Assembly (NCBI GenBank): GCA_029243485.1
Contig: JAQWRY010000086.1
Span: 699,517-763,516, forward strand
DNA from: Candidatus Binatia bacterium
GTDB lineage: Bacteria > Desulfobacterota > Binatia > UBA12015
Reading direction: 5' to 3'
Length of the DNA: 64,000 nt
Part shown: one piece after another, positions 34,626-42,151 of the stretch
Layout of the letters: the number at the start of each line of letters is the position of its first letter
Numbering within the stretch: the stretch's first letter is position 1
Notes under the pieces: generated by a model
Database searches by the model: none
Seen by the model: only the letters and a program-made list of their open reading frames with translations
What the model was told of the DNA's origin: nothing
Translations under genes and position numbers: made by a program

Positions 34626-35889
34626 TCCGAAAGCACCGGTGAAGCCGTTCTTCCGCGTGGTCACGCCTGCGGAAGCGCGGGAGTCGTTCGGGCGGGTGGG
34701 CAGTGTCGGCCGTGAGACCGTTCGGGTCGAGGAGTGCGCTGGACGAGTGCTGGCGGAGACGCTCTACGTGCCCGAGGATCAGCCGAGCTTCGACCGCGCG
34801 CACATGGACGGCTACGCCGTGCGCGCGCGAGACACATTCGGCGCGTCCTCCTCGATCCCGACGTACTTGAAGCTCTCCGGTGCGGTGGAGATGGGTAAGG
34901 CGCCGGAAGCCGCGTTGCGCCGTGGATGCGCGATGCGCATCGCGACCGGCGGGATGCTCCCCGAAGGCGCCGATTCTGTCGTGATGATCGAGTACACCGA
35001 GGAAGTCGCGGGCGGTCAGGTCGAGGTCCAGAAGTCGGTATCGCCCTGGGAGCACGTGATCCGGATCGGCGAGGACATCGCGGCAGGTGCGGAGGTCTTT
35101 CCGGTCGGTCGGCGTCTGCGTCCGCGCGACGTCGGTGCCCTCACGGGAATCGGCGTGACGTCCGTGCCGGTTTACGCGCGGCCTCGCGTCGCGCTGATCG
35201 GGACCGGCGACGAGGTCGTCGATCCCGCGACGACGCCGAAGCCGGGTCAGGTGCGCAACGTAAATCAGTACTCGCTCTGCGCGATGGCGTCCGACGCCGG
35301 CGCCGACGTGCACGACCTCGGGGTCTGCCCCGATGAGCCGGAGACCTTCGAGCGGCTCCTCCATCAGGGCTTGGCGGAAGCGGACGCGGTCTGGGTCTCC
35401 GGTGGAAGCTCGGTCGGTACGAAGGACATGACTCTCGACGTCATCGCCCGCGTTCCCGGCAGTGAGATCGTGTTTCACGGGATCTCGGTCGCGCCGGGGA
35501 AGCCGACGATTCTGGCGCTGGTCGAACGCGCGGATGGCGGGGTTCTCCCGATTCTCGGTCTCCCCGGACACCCGGTGAGTGCACTGGTGATCGGGGATGT
35601 CTTCGGGGTGCCGCTCCTGCGTTGCCAAGGGGGTGAGCCCGCGTCCATCGCGTTCTCGCCGCGGAGCACGAAGAGAGCTCGCCTCGCGCGAAATATCGAT
35701 TCGTCGCCGGGGCGTGAAGACTACGTTCGCGTGCGCTTGCGCGGCGAGGCGGGGGAGAGTCTGGCGGAGCCGCTGCCCGGCAAGTCCGGCGCCGTCTTTT
35801 CGCTGGTACACGCCGACGGGTACGTCGTGGTCGACTTGAACCGCGAGGGCATTGAAGCCGGCGAAGAGATCGAGGTCGTTCTCTTCTGA
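34612..35889 (+). CDS. moeA: Molybdopterin molybdenumtransferase MoeA
   Basis: A 425-residue MoeA of normal length. Key segments are FDRAHMDGYAVRARDTF, MRIATGGMLPEGADSVVMIE, RIGEDIAAGAEVFPVGRRL, the MogA-like domain ALIGTGDEVV and VSGGSSVGTKDMTLDV, and the C-terminal FHGISVAPGKPTILA with LPGHPVSALV. It inserts molybdate (or tungstate) into adenylated molybdopterin. The GTG start at 34612 lies within the end of the amidase gene. It is followed 12 bases later by a second moeA fused to another domain. A molybdopterin oxidoreductase at 20.1 kb is a potential client. Confidence 0.9.
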   Translation: MSLRDPKAPVKPFFRVVTPAEARESFGRVGSVGRETVRVEECAGRVLAETLYVPEDQPSFDRAHMDGYAVRARDTFGASSSIPTYLKLSGAVEMGKAPEAALRRGCAMRIATGGMLPEGADSVVMIEYTEEVAGGQVEVQKSVSPWEHVIRIGEDIAAGAEVFPVGRRLRPRDVGALTGIGVTSVPVYARPRVALIGTGDEVVDPATTPKPGQVRNVNQYSLCAMASDAGADVHDLGVCPDEPETFERLLHQGLAEADAVWVSGGSSVGTKDMTLDVIARVPGSEIVFHGISVAPGKPTILALVERADGGVLPILGLPGHPVSALVIGDVFGVPLLRCQGGEPASIAFSPRSTKRARLARNIDSSPGREDYVRVRLRGEAGESLAEPLPGKSGAVFSLVHADGYVVVDLNREGIEAGEEIEVVLF

Positions 35890-35901
35890 AGGAGGGTCGC
35901 C

Positions 35902-37977
35902 ATGGGGCGTAAGCGCTATCTCAACAAGCAGCCGCTCGAAACGGCCCGGTCGGCGCTCCTCGCGGCGACGCGGCGGCTCACCACGAGTGAAGTGGTGCCC
36001 GTCGACAACGCACTCGGCCGGATTACGGCGGAGGCGATCTTCGCGAAGAGCAGCGTGCCGCACTACCATGGCGCCGCGATGGACGGGATCGCGCTTCGGG
36101 CCGAGGATACGTTCGGTGCGAGCGAAGGGCGGCCCATCACGTTCGAGCACGGCACGCCGGAATCGGCTGAGCGGCCGTTCACGTACGTTGATACGGGCAA
36201 CGCGCTCCCGCCATGGGCGAACGCGGTCGTGATGATCGAGCGTGTTTTTTCGGGCGACGCGCCCGAGGGAAGCGCCGCGCCCATGGGCAGCGCTCCGGCC
36301 GTGAGCGCGGACGATGGATGCTGCGACACCGAGACTCCCGAAGAACACGCCGGACACAGCCACGGCGATGCCGCGTTCGCTTCGGAGCCGGTGGATGGGA
36401 CGAGCGCGCAGACGATTCATCTGCGCGGCGCTTCGGGGCCCTGGCAGCACGTGCGTCTCGTGGGCGAGGACGTCGTGGCCAGCGAGCCTCTCCTGCCGCG
36501 AGGGCACCGCGTGCGGCCGTACGACATCGGCGCTCTTCTTGCGGCGGGCGTGCACGAGGCCGCGGTTCGTCCGCGGCCGGTCGTTGCGATTCTGCCTACT
36601 GGCGATGAGCTGATTCAGCCTGGGGACGAGCTCCAGGCGGGTCGGGTGATCGAGTTCAACTCGCGGATGATCGCCGCCTTCGTCCGGGAATGGGGCGGCG
36701 AGCCTCTGCGCCTGGACCCGGTACGAGACGATCTCGACGAGATCCGGGCTCGGATCGGCGCCGGCCTCGCTGAAGCGGATGTGCTCTGCATCATTGCGGG
36801 CTCGTCGGCGGGCCAACACGATTTCACCGTCGAGGCGTTGTCCGGGTTCGGAGAGATCCTGGCCCACGGGATCGACGTGATGCCCGGCAAGCCCGCGAGC
36901 ATCATGGCCGCGAAGGACTCACCGCGTGCGAGCGTCGCGATCGGCGTTCCCGGGTACCCGGTGTCGGCGGCCGTCATCTGCCGCGAACTGCTCGAGCCGC
37001 TGCTCTCCCACCTCGTCGGTACCGGGGTTCCCGATCGGCCCACTGTGAGGGCGATCGTTCCGCGGAAGTTGCCGTCCCGGCTCGGTCAGGAAGAGTTCGT
37101 GCGGGTGACGGTCGGCAAGGTCGCCGACCGTTTGATCGTGAGCCCGCTCGCGCGCGGCGCCGGTGCGATCACGACGATGGTGAAGGCGGACGGATTCGTG
37201 CGCGTTCCGCCGCTCGTGGAAGGTCTCAACGCGGGCGAGGACGTCGACGTCGAGCTTCTGCGTCCCTTGCAAGACGTTCTGGGCACGATCGTCGTGACCG
37301 GCAGCCACGATCTCACGCTTGGTGTGCTCGAGGACGTGCTGAAGTCGGAGCATCCCAACTACAAGCTCGCGACCAGTTCGGTCGGGAGCCTCTCAGGCTT
37401 GCTCACGCTCGGCCGCGGAGAGGCGCACCTCGCGGCAACGCATCTGCTCGATCCGGACACCGGCGTCTACAACCTGCCCGACATCGAACGGCTTCTCGAA
37501 GACGTACCCGTCGTGACGGTGAACCTGGTCGTACGAGAGCAGGGGCTCATCGTTCCGCCCGGCAATCCGCTGGGGCTCGAGAAGATCTCGGATCTCGCGC
37601 GGGAACGTGTGCGCTTCGTGAACCGGCAGTCCGGCGCGGGCACTCGCGTACTGCTCGACTATCTTCTCGAGCGGGACGACATCGACCCCGACGCGATCGT
37701 CGGGTACGAGCGCGAGGAGTTCACGCACATGTCGGTGGCGGTCGCGGTTCGCAGCGGCCTCGTCGACGTGGGGCTCGGAGTGCAGTCGGCGGCGGTCGCT
37801 CTCGGCCTGGACTTCGTTCCGGTCGAGCGGGAGGACTACGATCTCGTTCTGCGCGCCGACTTCGCGGAGAGCGCCGCCGGCAAGGCTCTTCTGAGCGTGA
37901 TCGGCGGAGCGGCCTTCCGGGCCGCAGTGGAGAAGCTCTCGGGCTACGACACCTCGCGAACCGGCCAACAAAAGTAG
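35902..37977 (+). CDS. MoeA fused to a molybdate-binding-like (PBP) domain, with a Cys/His insert
   Basis: A 691-residue fusion. Residues 1-445 are MoeA-like: HYHGAAMDGIALRAEDTF, VDTGNALPPWANAVVMIE, RLVGEDVVASEPLLPRGHRV, AILPTGDELIQPGD and AHGIDVMPGKPASIMA. From about residue 455 a periplasmic-binding-protein-like domain follows (VTGSHDLTLGVLEDVL, FVNRQSGAGTRVLLDYLL, VAVAVRSGLVDVGLGVQSAA), as in archaeal and deltaproteobacterial MoeA-LysR-substrate fusions. Between strands of the MoeA middle domain, residues 137-156 hold C140, C141, H149, H152 and H154 in an insert not present in the upstream MoeA. Likely role: metal insertion with a built-in oxyanion sensor or supplier. No signal peptide. 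The ATG follows GAAGGAGG. Confidence 0.9.
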   Translation: MGRKRYLNKQPLETARSALLAATRRLTTSEVVPVDNALGRITAEAIFAKSSVPHYHGAAMDGIALRAEDTFGASEGRPITFEHGTPESAERPFTYVDTGNALPPWANAVVMIERVFSGDAPEGSAAPMGSAPAVSADDGCCDTETPEEHAGHSHGDAAFASEPVDGTSAQTIHLRGASGPWQHVRLVGEDVVASEPLLPRGHRVRPYDIGALLAAGVHEAAVRPRPVVAILPTGDELIQPGDELQAGRVIEFNSRMIAAFVREWGGEPLRLDPVRDDLDEIRARIGAGLAEADVLCIIAGSSAGQHDFTVEALSGFGEILAHGIDVMPGKPASIMAAKDSPRASVAIGVPGYPVSAAVICRELLEPLLSHLVGTGVPDRPTVRAIVPRKLPSRLGQEEFVRVTVGKVADRLIVSPLARGAGAITTMVKADGFVRVPPLVEGLNAGEDVDVELLRPLQDVLGTIVVTGSHDLTLGVLEDVLKSEHPNYKLATSSVGSLSGLLTLGRGEAHLAATHLLDPDTGVYNLPDIERLLEDVPVVTVNLVVREQGLIVPPGNPLGLEKISDLARERVRFVNRQSGAGTRVLLDYLLERDDIDPDAIVGYEREEFTHMSVAVAVRSGLVDVGLGVQSAAVALGLDFVPVEREDYDLVLRADFAESAAGKALLSVIGGAAFRAAVEKLSGYDTSRTGQQK

Positions 37978-38041
37978 ATTTTCTCCCGGCTCCGAAAGTT
38001 CTCGCCAACGCACTCACTCCAAAAGCCGGAGGGCAGGAAGG

Positions 38042-38706
38042 ATGGAGACGCACGGCTTCTTCTCGATCTTTGCCGTCGACATTCCGATTCCGGCGAAGAG
38101 CCACTCGATCAAGCGGGACCAGAACAACGGCTACGTTGCGCACCTCGCGAAGCTGACGGCGCGCCCGGCCTCGAAGACGGTGCCCGTTGCGCTTCCCGCC
38201 GCCCGCGGGACGGCGGACCCGACGATCACTGGGGCGACGCTTCGCTTTTGCAGGCTCGCGGACGGTTCTTCCTGGTCGAGCGTCTCGCTTCCTGCAGCGA
38301 ACTGGCGTGGCCTGGGCTTCCCCGCCGGGAGCAAGGGCTACCGGTACAGGGGCGATGGAACCCTCGCCGACCCGTGCCGGTCGGTGACCCTGCGGGGCCG
38401 GGTCATCAAAGTGACCTGCAAGGGGGCGGGCGCCTCCGATGCGCCGGCGCCCTAAAGCCTTCCGGTCAGCTCGGCCGGCGCCGGGTTCGAACTGGTCGTC
38501 GGTACCGATCGATACTGCGCCGAGTCGTCGGCGAATACGGCCGCGCTCATCAAGAAGAACAGCGCCGTGACGGGACTCTTCAAAGCGACTCGGGCGAACG
38601 CGCCAGCGAGTTGCCCGAGACGCCCGCCCCGCCCCCTTCCCCGACGCCGCCCTACGGTTCGACGTCGAAGGCGTTCGTCGCGGGGCGGGTGACGTTGTTG
38701 CGCTGA
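38042..38706 (+). pseudogene. Secreted repeat-domain protein with in-frame stop and frameshift
   Basis: The frame from 38042 gives about 137 residues including TITGATLRFCRLADGSSWSS, GFPAGSKGYRYRGDGTLAD and GRVIKVTCKGAG, the pattern of an extracellular domain I associate with repeat proteins of uncultured deltaproteobacteria. A TAA stop (38453-38455) interrupts, but the same frame continues at once with ELVVGTDRYCAESS and VTGLFKATRANAPASCP, the expected second half. After that a frame change gives the Pro-rich ETPAPPPSPTPP tail ending at 38706. So the gene appears dead by one nonsense codon and one shift. Confidence 0.5.
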
Positions 38707-38728
38707 TCCGAGCGCGATAGGGAGAGCA

Positions 38729-40615
38729 GTGGCACCCGGACGGCCGGTGCCGTACCAGCTCTCCTTGGACGAAACGACGCAGACACGTGCCGCGCGGGCG
38801 ATCGCGCTGCTCGTCATCGGAATCGGAGTTCTCGTGGCCTGCTCCGGCCTCGAGCGGCTGAATACGTGGTATCTGGCGAGCGATCAGTACGCGTTCCTTA
38901 CGCTCGCCGAAGACCTTCGCGACGGTCGTCTCACCCGCACGGATCCCCTGTACGACTTCATGCCGGAGTGGAAGAAGGGCTCGTTCGACGCCCTCTCGCA
39001 GACCTACCATTTCCGCCAAGGGACTCTGCACTCGCGATACCCTCCCGGCTTCTCGGCGATGCTGGCTGTCGCGGGAGCAGCGTTCGGAGAACGGGGGCAG
39101 CATGGGCTCAATCCCCTGCTCTATTTGATCGTCTTCGCGGTCCTGGCGCGGCTCAGCTACGTCGTGCTGAAGGAGGTGGACGTCGTCGTGGCGTACGGCG
39201 CGTCGGCGGCAGTGGTCTGGCTTCTTCTCCTCCTCCCGACCGACGTTCATCTGTGGGGCATTACCGTTGCGCGCGATCTGCCGGCGCATCTGTTCGGGCT
39301 CCTCGCGCTTTGGGCAGCCGTGGGTAGGCGCTTCGGGCTTGCGGGATTCGCGCTCGGTGTGTCGTGCATCGTGCGCCCGGACTCGGCGCTGTATGTCGTT
39401 TCCCTGGGTGCGGTCGCACTCGTGCGCGGCGGTGTCTTGGCCGCCGCGGCGTGGGGCGCCGTCGGATTTGTTCTCGGGTCGTGGCCGTTGTTCGCCTACA
39501 ACTGGGCGGTGTTGGGCCATCCGTTCTCGTTCACCCAGGGGTCGGAGTTCACGTGGTTCTTCGCCGCGTTGTCTCCGTTCGCATCCGTCGCGCATGCGGC
39601 GAACTTCGTCGTGCCCGCCGGGGGCGGGTTTCGAGCGGTGCACTTCTCGCGGACGATGGCCGGCAACCTCGAGCTGCTCGCGGGCTCGTTCGGGTGGTTC
39701 GCGTTGCCTGCGCTCGTGGCGGTGGGCTGGGGTCTCGTCCGCGCCCGAGTGCTGGTCGCGGCTTTTGTGCCGTACGCGATCGTCGCGACGATCTTCTACG
39801 GATTCTGGGGTCATCCGGATCCGCGCTACCTCGCGGGCGTCTCGCTCTGCTTGATGTCCCTCGTCGTCGCCGGGGTGGTCGTAGCGTGTCGCCGGGCGGC
39901 GGATCCGGCCTCGTCGACGCTGTGGCGAGTCGGGGCTCTCCTGGTTCTCGCTGCAGTCGTCCTGCGGACGTCCTTCGACGTGACGCTTCTGGACCTCCCG
40001 ATGCCCACGCGGAGCGTGGTCGCGCTCTCGATTCTGACGGGCCTGTGCGCGTTGTTGGCGCTTCGGAACTCGCTGACGGACCGCCTTCGGCTCCTCGCTC
40101 CCATGGGAGTGCCGGTGCTGCTGATGGTTCTGGCGCTCGTTGAGGTCTTGGGGGGGACGGGAAGGCGGGACCCGTATTCGCGCGAGCAGGTCGCGCGAGC
40201 GAAGGGTGCCGTCGAAGCAGTCATGCCGGCAGGTTCGATCGTGATCACATCGCCGGCGCTCGGGCGCCCGGCCGAGAACATCACGCACTACACGGGCGTC
40301 CGAGCGGTCTACGCGACCGAGCTCGCGATGTTCGGGGTGCACCCAGGGCACGCCCCGTTGTTCCACAAGCTTCGTGGGCGGCGGGTGTTCTTCCTCCTGC
40401 CACCGCGAGTCACGAGCGCGGTGGCCGCAATGCCGCCGACCCTCCGCACGAAGGTCGTCCGCCGGATCCCCCCGAACGCCGGCCTCGACTGGTTTCTCAA
40501 TCCGAGGAAGGCGCGCGGTGGCGCGGTCCTCCATGAGGTGGAGTTCGCCGACTCGTTCCTGCCGTTCGTCGAGGCGTACCGAAGTCGGGAAGACGCGTCT
40601 CCGCCGCAGGAGTGA
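38729..40615 (+). CDS. GT39/PMT-like polytopic glycosyltransferase family protein
   Basis: A 628-residue membrane protein with about ten hydrophobic helices and a soluble C-terminal part of about 130 residues. The first loop after helix one has the pattern ASDQYAFLTLAEDLRDGRL and YHFRQGTLHSRYPPGFSAML, where an early acidic residue and the R-Y-P-P-G motif recall the ArnT/PMT (GT-C fold) enzymes, which use polyprenyl-phosphate sugars. Donor and acceptor are unknown. The sequence family is divergent, so a non-enzymatic role is possible. It is convergent with the adjacent alkaline-phosphatase-superfamily gene. Confidence 0.75.
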   Translation: MAPGRPVPYQLSLDETTQTRAARAIALLVIGIGVLVACSGLERLNTWYLASDQYAFLTLAEDLRDGRLTRTDPLYDFMPEWKKGSFDALSQTYHFRQGTLHSRYPPGFSAMLAVAGAAFGERGQHGLNPLLYLIVFAVLARLSYVVLKEVDVVVAYGASAAVVWLLLLLPTDVHLWGITVARDLPAHLFGLLALWAAVGRRFGLAGFALGVSCIVRPDSALYVVSLGAVALVRGGVLAAAAWGAVGFVLGSWPLFAYNWAVLGHPFSFTQGSEFTWFFAALSPFASVAHAANFVVPAGGGFRAVHFSRTMAGNLELLAGSFGWFALPALVAVGWGLVRARVLVAAFVPYAIVATIFYGFWGHPDPRYLAGVSLCLMSLVVAGVVVACRRAADPASSTLWRVGALLVLAAVVLRTSFDVTLLDLPMPTRSVVALSILTGLCALLALRNSLTDRLRLLAPMGVPVLLMVLALVEVLGGTGRRDPYSREQVARAKGAVEAVMPAGSIVITSPALGRPAENITHYTGVRAVYATELAMFGVHPGHAPLFHKLRGRRVFFLLPPRVTSAVAAMPPTLRTKVVRRIPPNAGLDWFLNPRKARGGAVLHEVEFADSFLPFVEAYRSREDASPPQE

Positions 40616-40621
40616 GTCGGC

Positions 40622-42100
40622 TCAGTCCTCGACGTAGCCGAGAGCGCGCAGACTTTCGCGCAGCTTGCCTTTGGCCTCGAGCATCGGGTCGGGCGAGGTC
40701 GCCGCGACCAGAGACGACGGCCCGGCGGCGAGGAGTCGGTCACGCACGGTGATTGCGCTCGCGCCGCCGCTCGCCAGAAGGTTTCGGTTCTCGCCTGGGT
40801 CGACCGAGACGTCGAAGAGGAAGTCGCCGTCCGGGGCTGGCAGGAGATACTTCTTCTTGCTGGTGTTGCGGTGTTGGTAGAGCACGAAGCGCCCGTCGCG
40901 GTAGACGCGGGTCCCGCCGGGGCCTTCGGTGTACGCAACCTCGCGGTTCGGGCTCGCGGCAAACAAGTCCGCGACCTGCGGGAGCGCCGGCCCGTCACCT
41001 GCCTTGGCGCCGAAGTGCGTGAGTAGGGTGTGGTAGATGTCGGTCGTCGTCACCGGGAACGCCGCGCGTTCCGGCTCGTGCGTGCCGGGAGGGAAGAGGA
41101 CGATCAGCGGGATGTGCTGCTCTTCGGATCGCGAGAGATAGCCGTGCCCCCAGAATCCGCGCTCGAAGAGGCCCTCGCCGTGATCCGAAGTCAGGATGAC
41201 GATGGTGTCGTCGCGGAGTCCGGTGCGGTCGAGCTCGGCGAACAACTCGCCCATCGCGCGGTCGAACCGGCGGATCTGGCCGTCGTAGTGCGCGACGAGC
41301 TCGTCCACGTCCTCCTCGCCGAACCAATCCTCGAGGTCTTCGGTGCGCCACTTGAGCCACTTCCCGTCCGGCTTGAGGGCGGCGCCTTGCTTGACGCGAT
41401 CCTTACGGTCGTAGTCGGGGTCGCCGAACTTCGCGAGGTCGCGGGGCTTCGCACGATAGGCCATGTGCGTGTCCATGTAGTGCAGGTACAGGAGCCAGGG
41501 CTGGCGCTTGGGTGCGCTGAGTTCGCGTAGGAAGTCCGTCGCGATGGCGTTGACCTCGCCTGCGGGGACGTACGGTGGCCGTCTCCGTTGTCGCAAGCGC
41601 TTCCAGTCGTCCCAGCTGAAGAACCGGCGGAACCCCTGGTCGAAGCCGGTCCGTTTGCTGACGTAGGGACTCGCCGAAACGCCGTAGCTGCGCACACCGA
41701 CCTGATCGAGCCGTTCGGCCAGCGTGGTCGCCCGATCGACGAGGCCGCCCTTCCAGCGAAAGCCATTCTTGCCGGTCGGCTGCGTGAAAAGCCGTTTGGA
41801 GACGAGGGTGGAATACGGGAGTCCCGTGAACAGGTTCGAGATGCTCGGCCACGTGAAGCTGTAATGGGAGAAGGCGTTCTCGTAGACGATGCTCGAGTCG
41901 CCGAGGCTCGCGAGGAACGGCGTGGTCGGTTTCCCGTAGCCGTACGCTTGGAGGTTCTCAGCCCGTAGCGAGTCGCTGACGACGATCACGACGTTCATCG
42001 GCCCGCTGGGTGTCGTGGGCCGAATCGCGATCATGACGGCTCCCAGGACGGCGAGAAGTACGCCGATCCGTAGGGACAGATTCGCCAGACCGGACGCCAT
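40622..42100 (-). CDS. Membrane-anchored sulfatase-like (alkaline phosphatase superfamily) enzyme
   Basis: A 492-residue protein with an N-terminal transmembrane helix (residues 9-27). The metal-binding start is VVIVVSDSLRAENLQAYGYG (D43), the nucleophile region is FSHYSFTWPSISNLFTG, and TSDHGEGLFERGFWGHG carries the later metal ligands. In type I sulfatases the nucleophile is a Cys or Ser in C/SxPSR; here the matching position is Thr83 (TWPSI), as in phosphoethanolamine or phosphoglycerol transferases. So hydrolysis of sulfate esters is doubtful and a phosphotransferase or phosphatase role on envelope glycans or lipids is plausible. I chose the ATG at 42100; a GTG at 42136 adds 12 residues. 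Confidence 0.8.
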   Translation of the reverse strand: MASGLANLSLRIGVLLAVLGAVMIAIRPTTPSGPMNVVIVVSDSLRAENLQAYGYGKPTTPFLASLGDSSIVYENAFSHYSFTWPSISNLFTGLPYSTLVSKRLFTQPTGKNGFRWKGGLVDRATTLAERLDQVGVRSYGVSASPYVSKRTGFDQGFRRFFSWDDWKRLRQRRRPPYVPAGEVNAIATDFLRELSAPKRQPWLLYLHYMDTHMAYRAKPRDLAKFGDPDYDRKDRVKQGAALKPDGKWLKWRTEDLEDWFGEEDVDELVAHYDGQIRRFDRAMGELFAELDRTGLRDDTIVILTSDHGEGLFERGFWGHGYLSRSEEQHIPLIVLFPPGTHEPERAAFPVTTTDIYHTLLTHFGAKAGDGPALPQVADLFAASPNREVAYTEGPGGTRVYRDGRFVLYQHRNTSKKKYLLPAPDGDFLFDVSVDPGENRNLLASGGASAITVRDRLLAAGPSSLVAATSPDPMLEAKGKLRESLRALGYVED

Positions 42101-42151
42101 CGCCTGTCTGAACCATGGGGGTCGGCCCGGGTGCAACCTGCGCGGCGGGGT

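Noticed and set aside
38453..38455. Recoding at the second in-frame stop in the window
   Set aside because: It is TAA, not TGA, and the same gene has a later frameshift; decay or error is simpler.
37721..40534. A 937-codon minus-strand frame
   Set aside because: It runs antisense through moeA, the repeat-domain relic and the GT39-like gene; composition is Arg/His/Asp-rich and no domain is visible.
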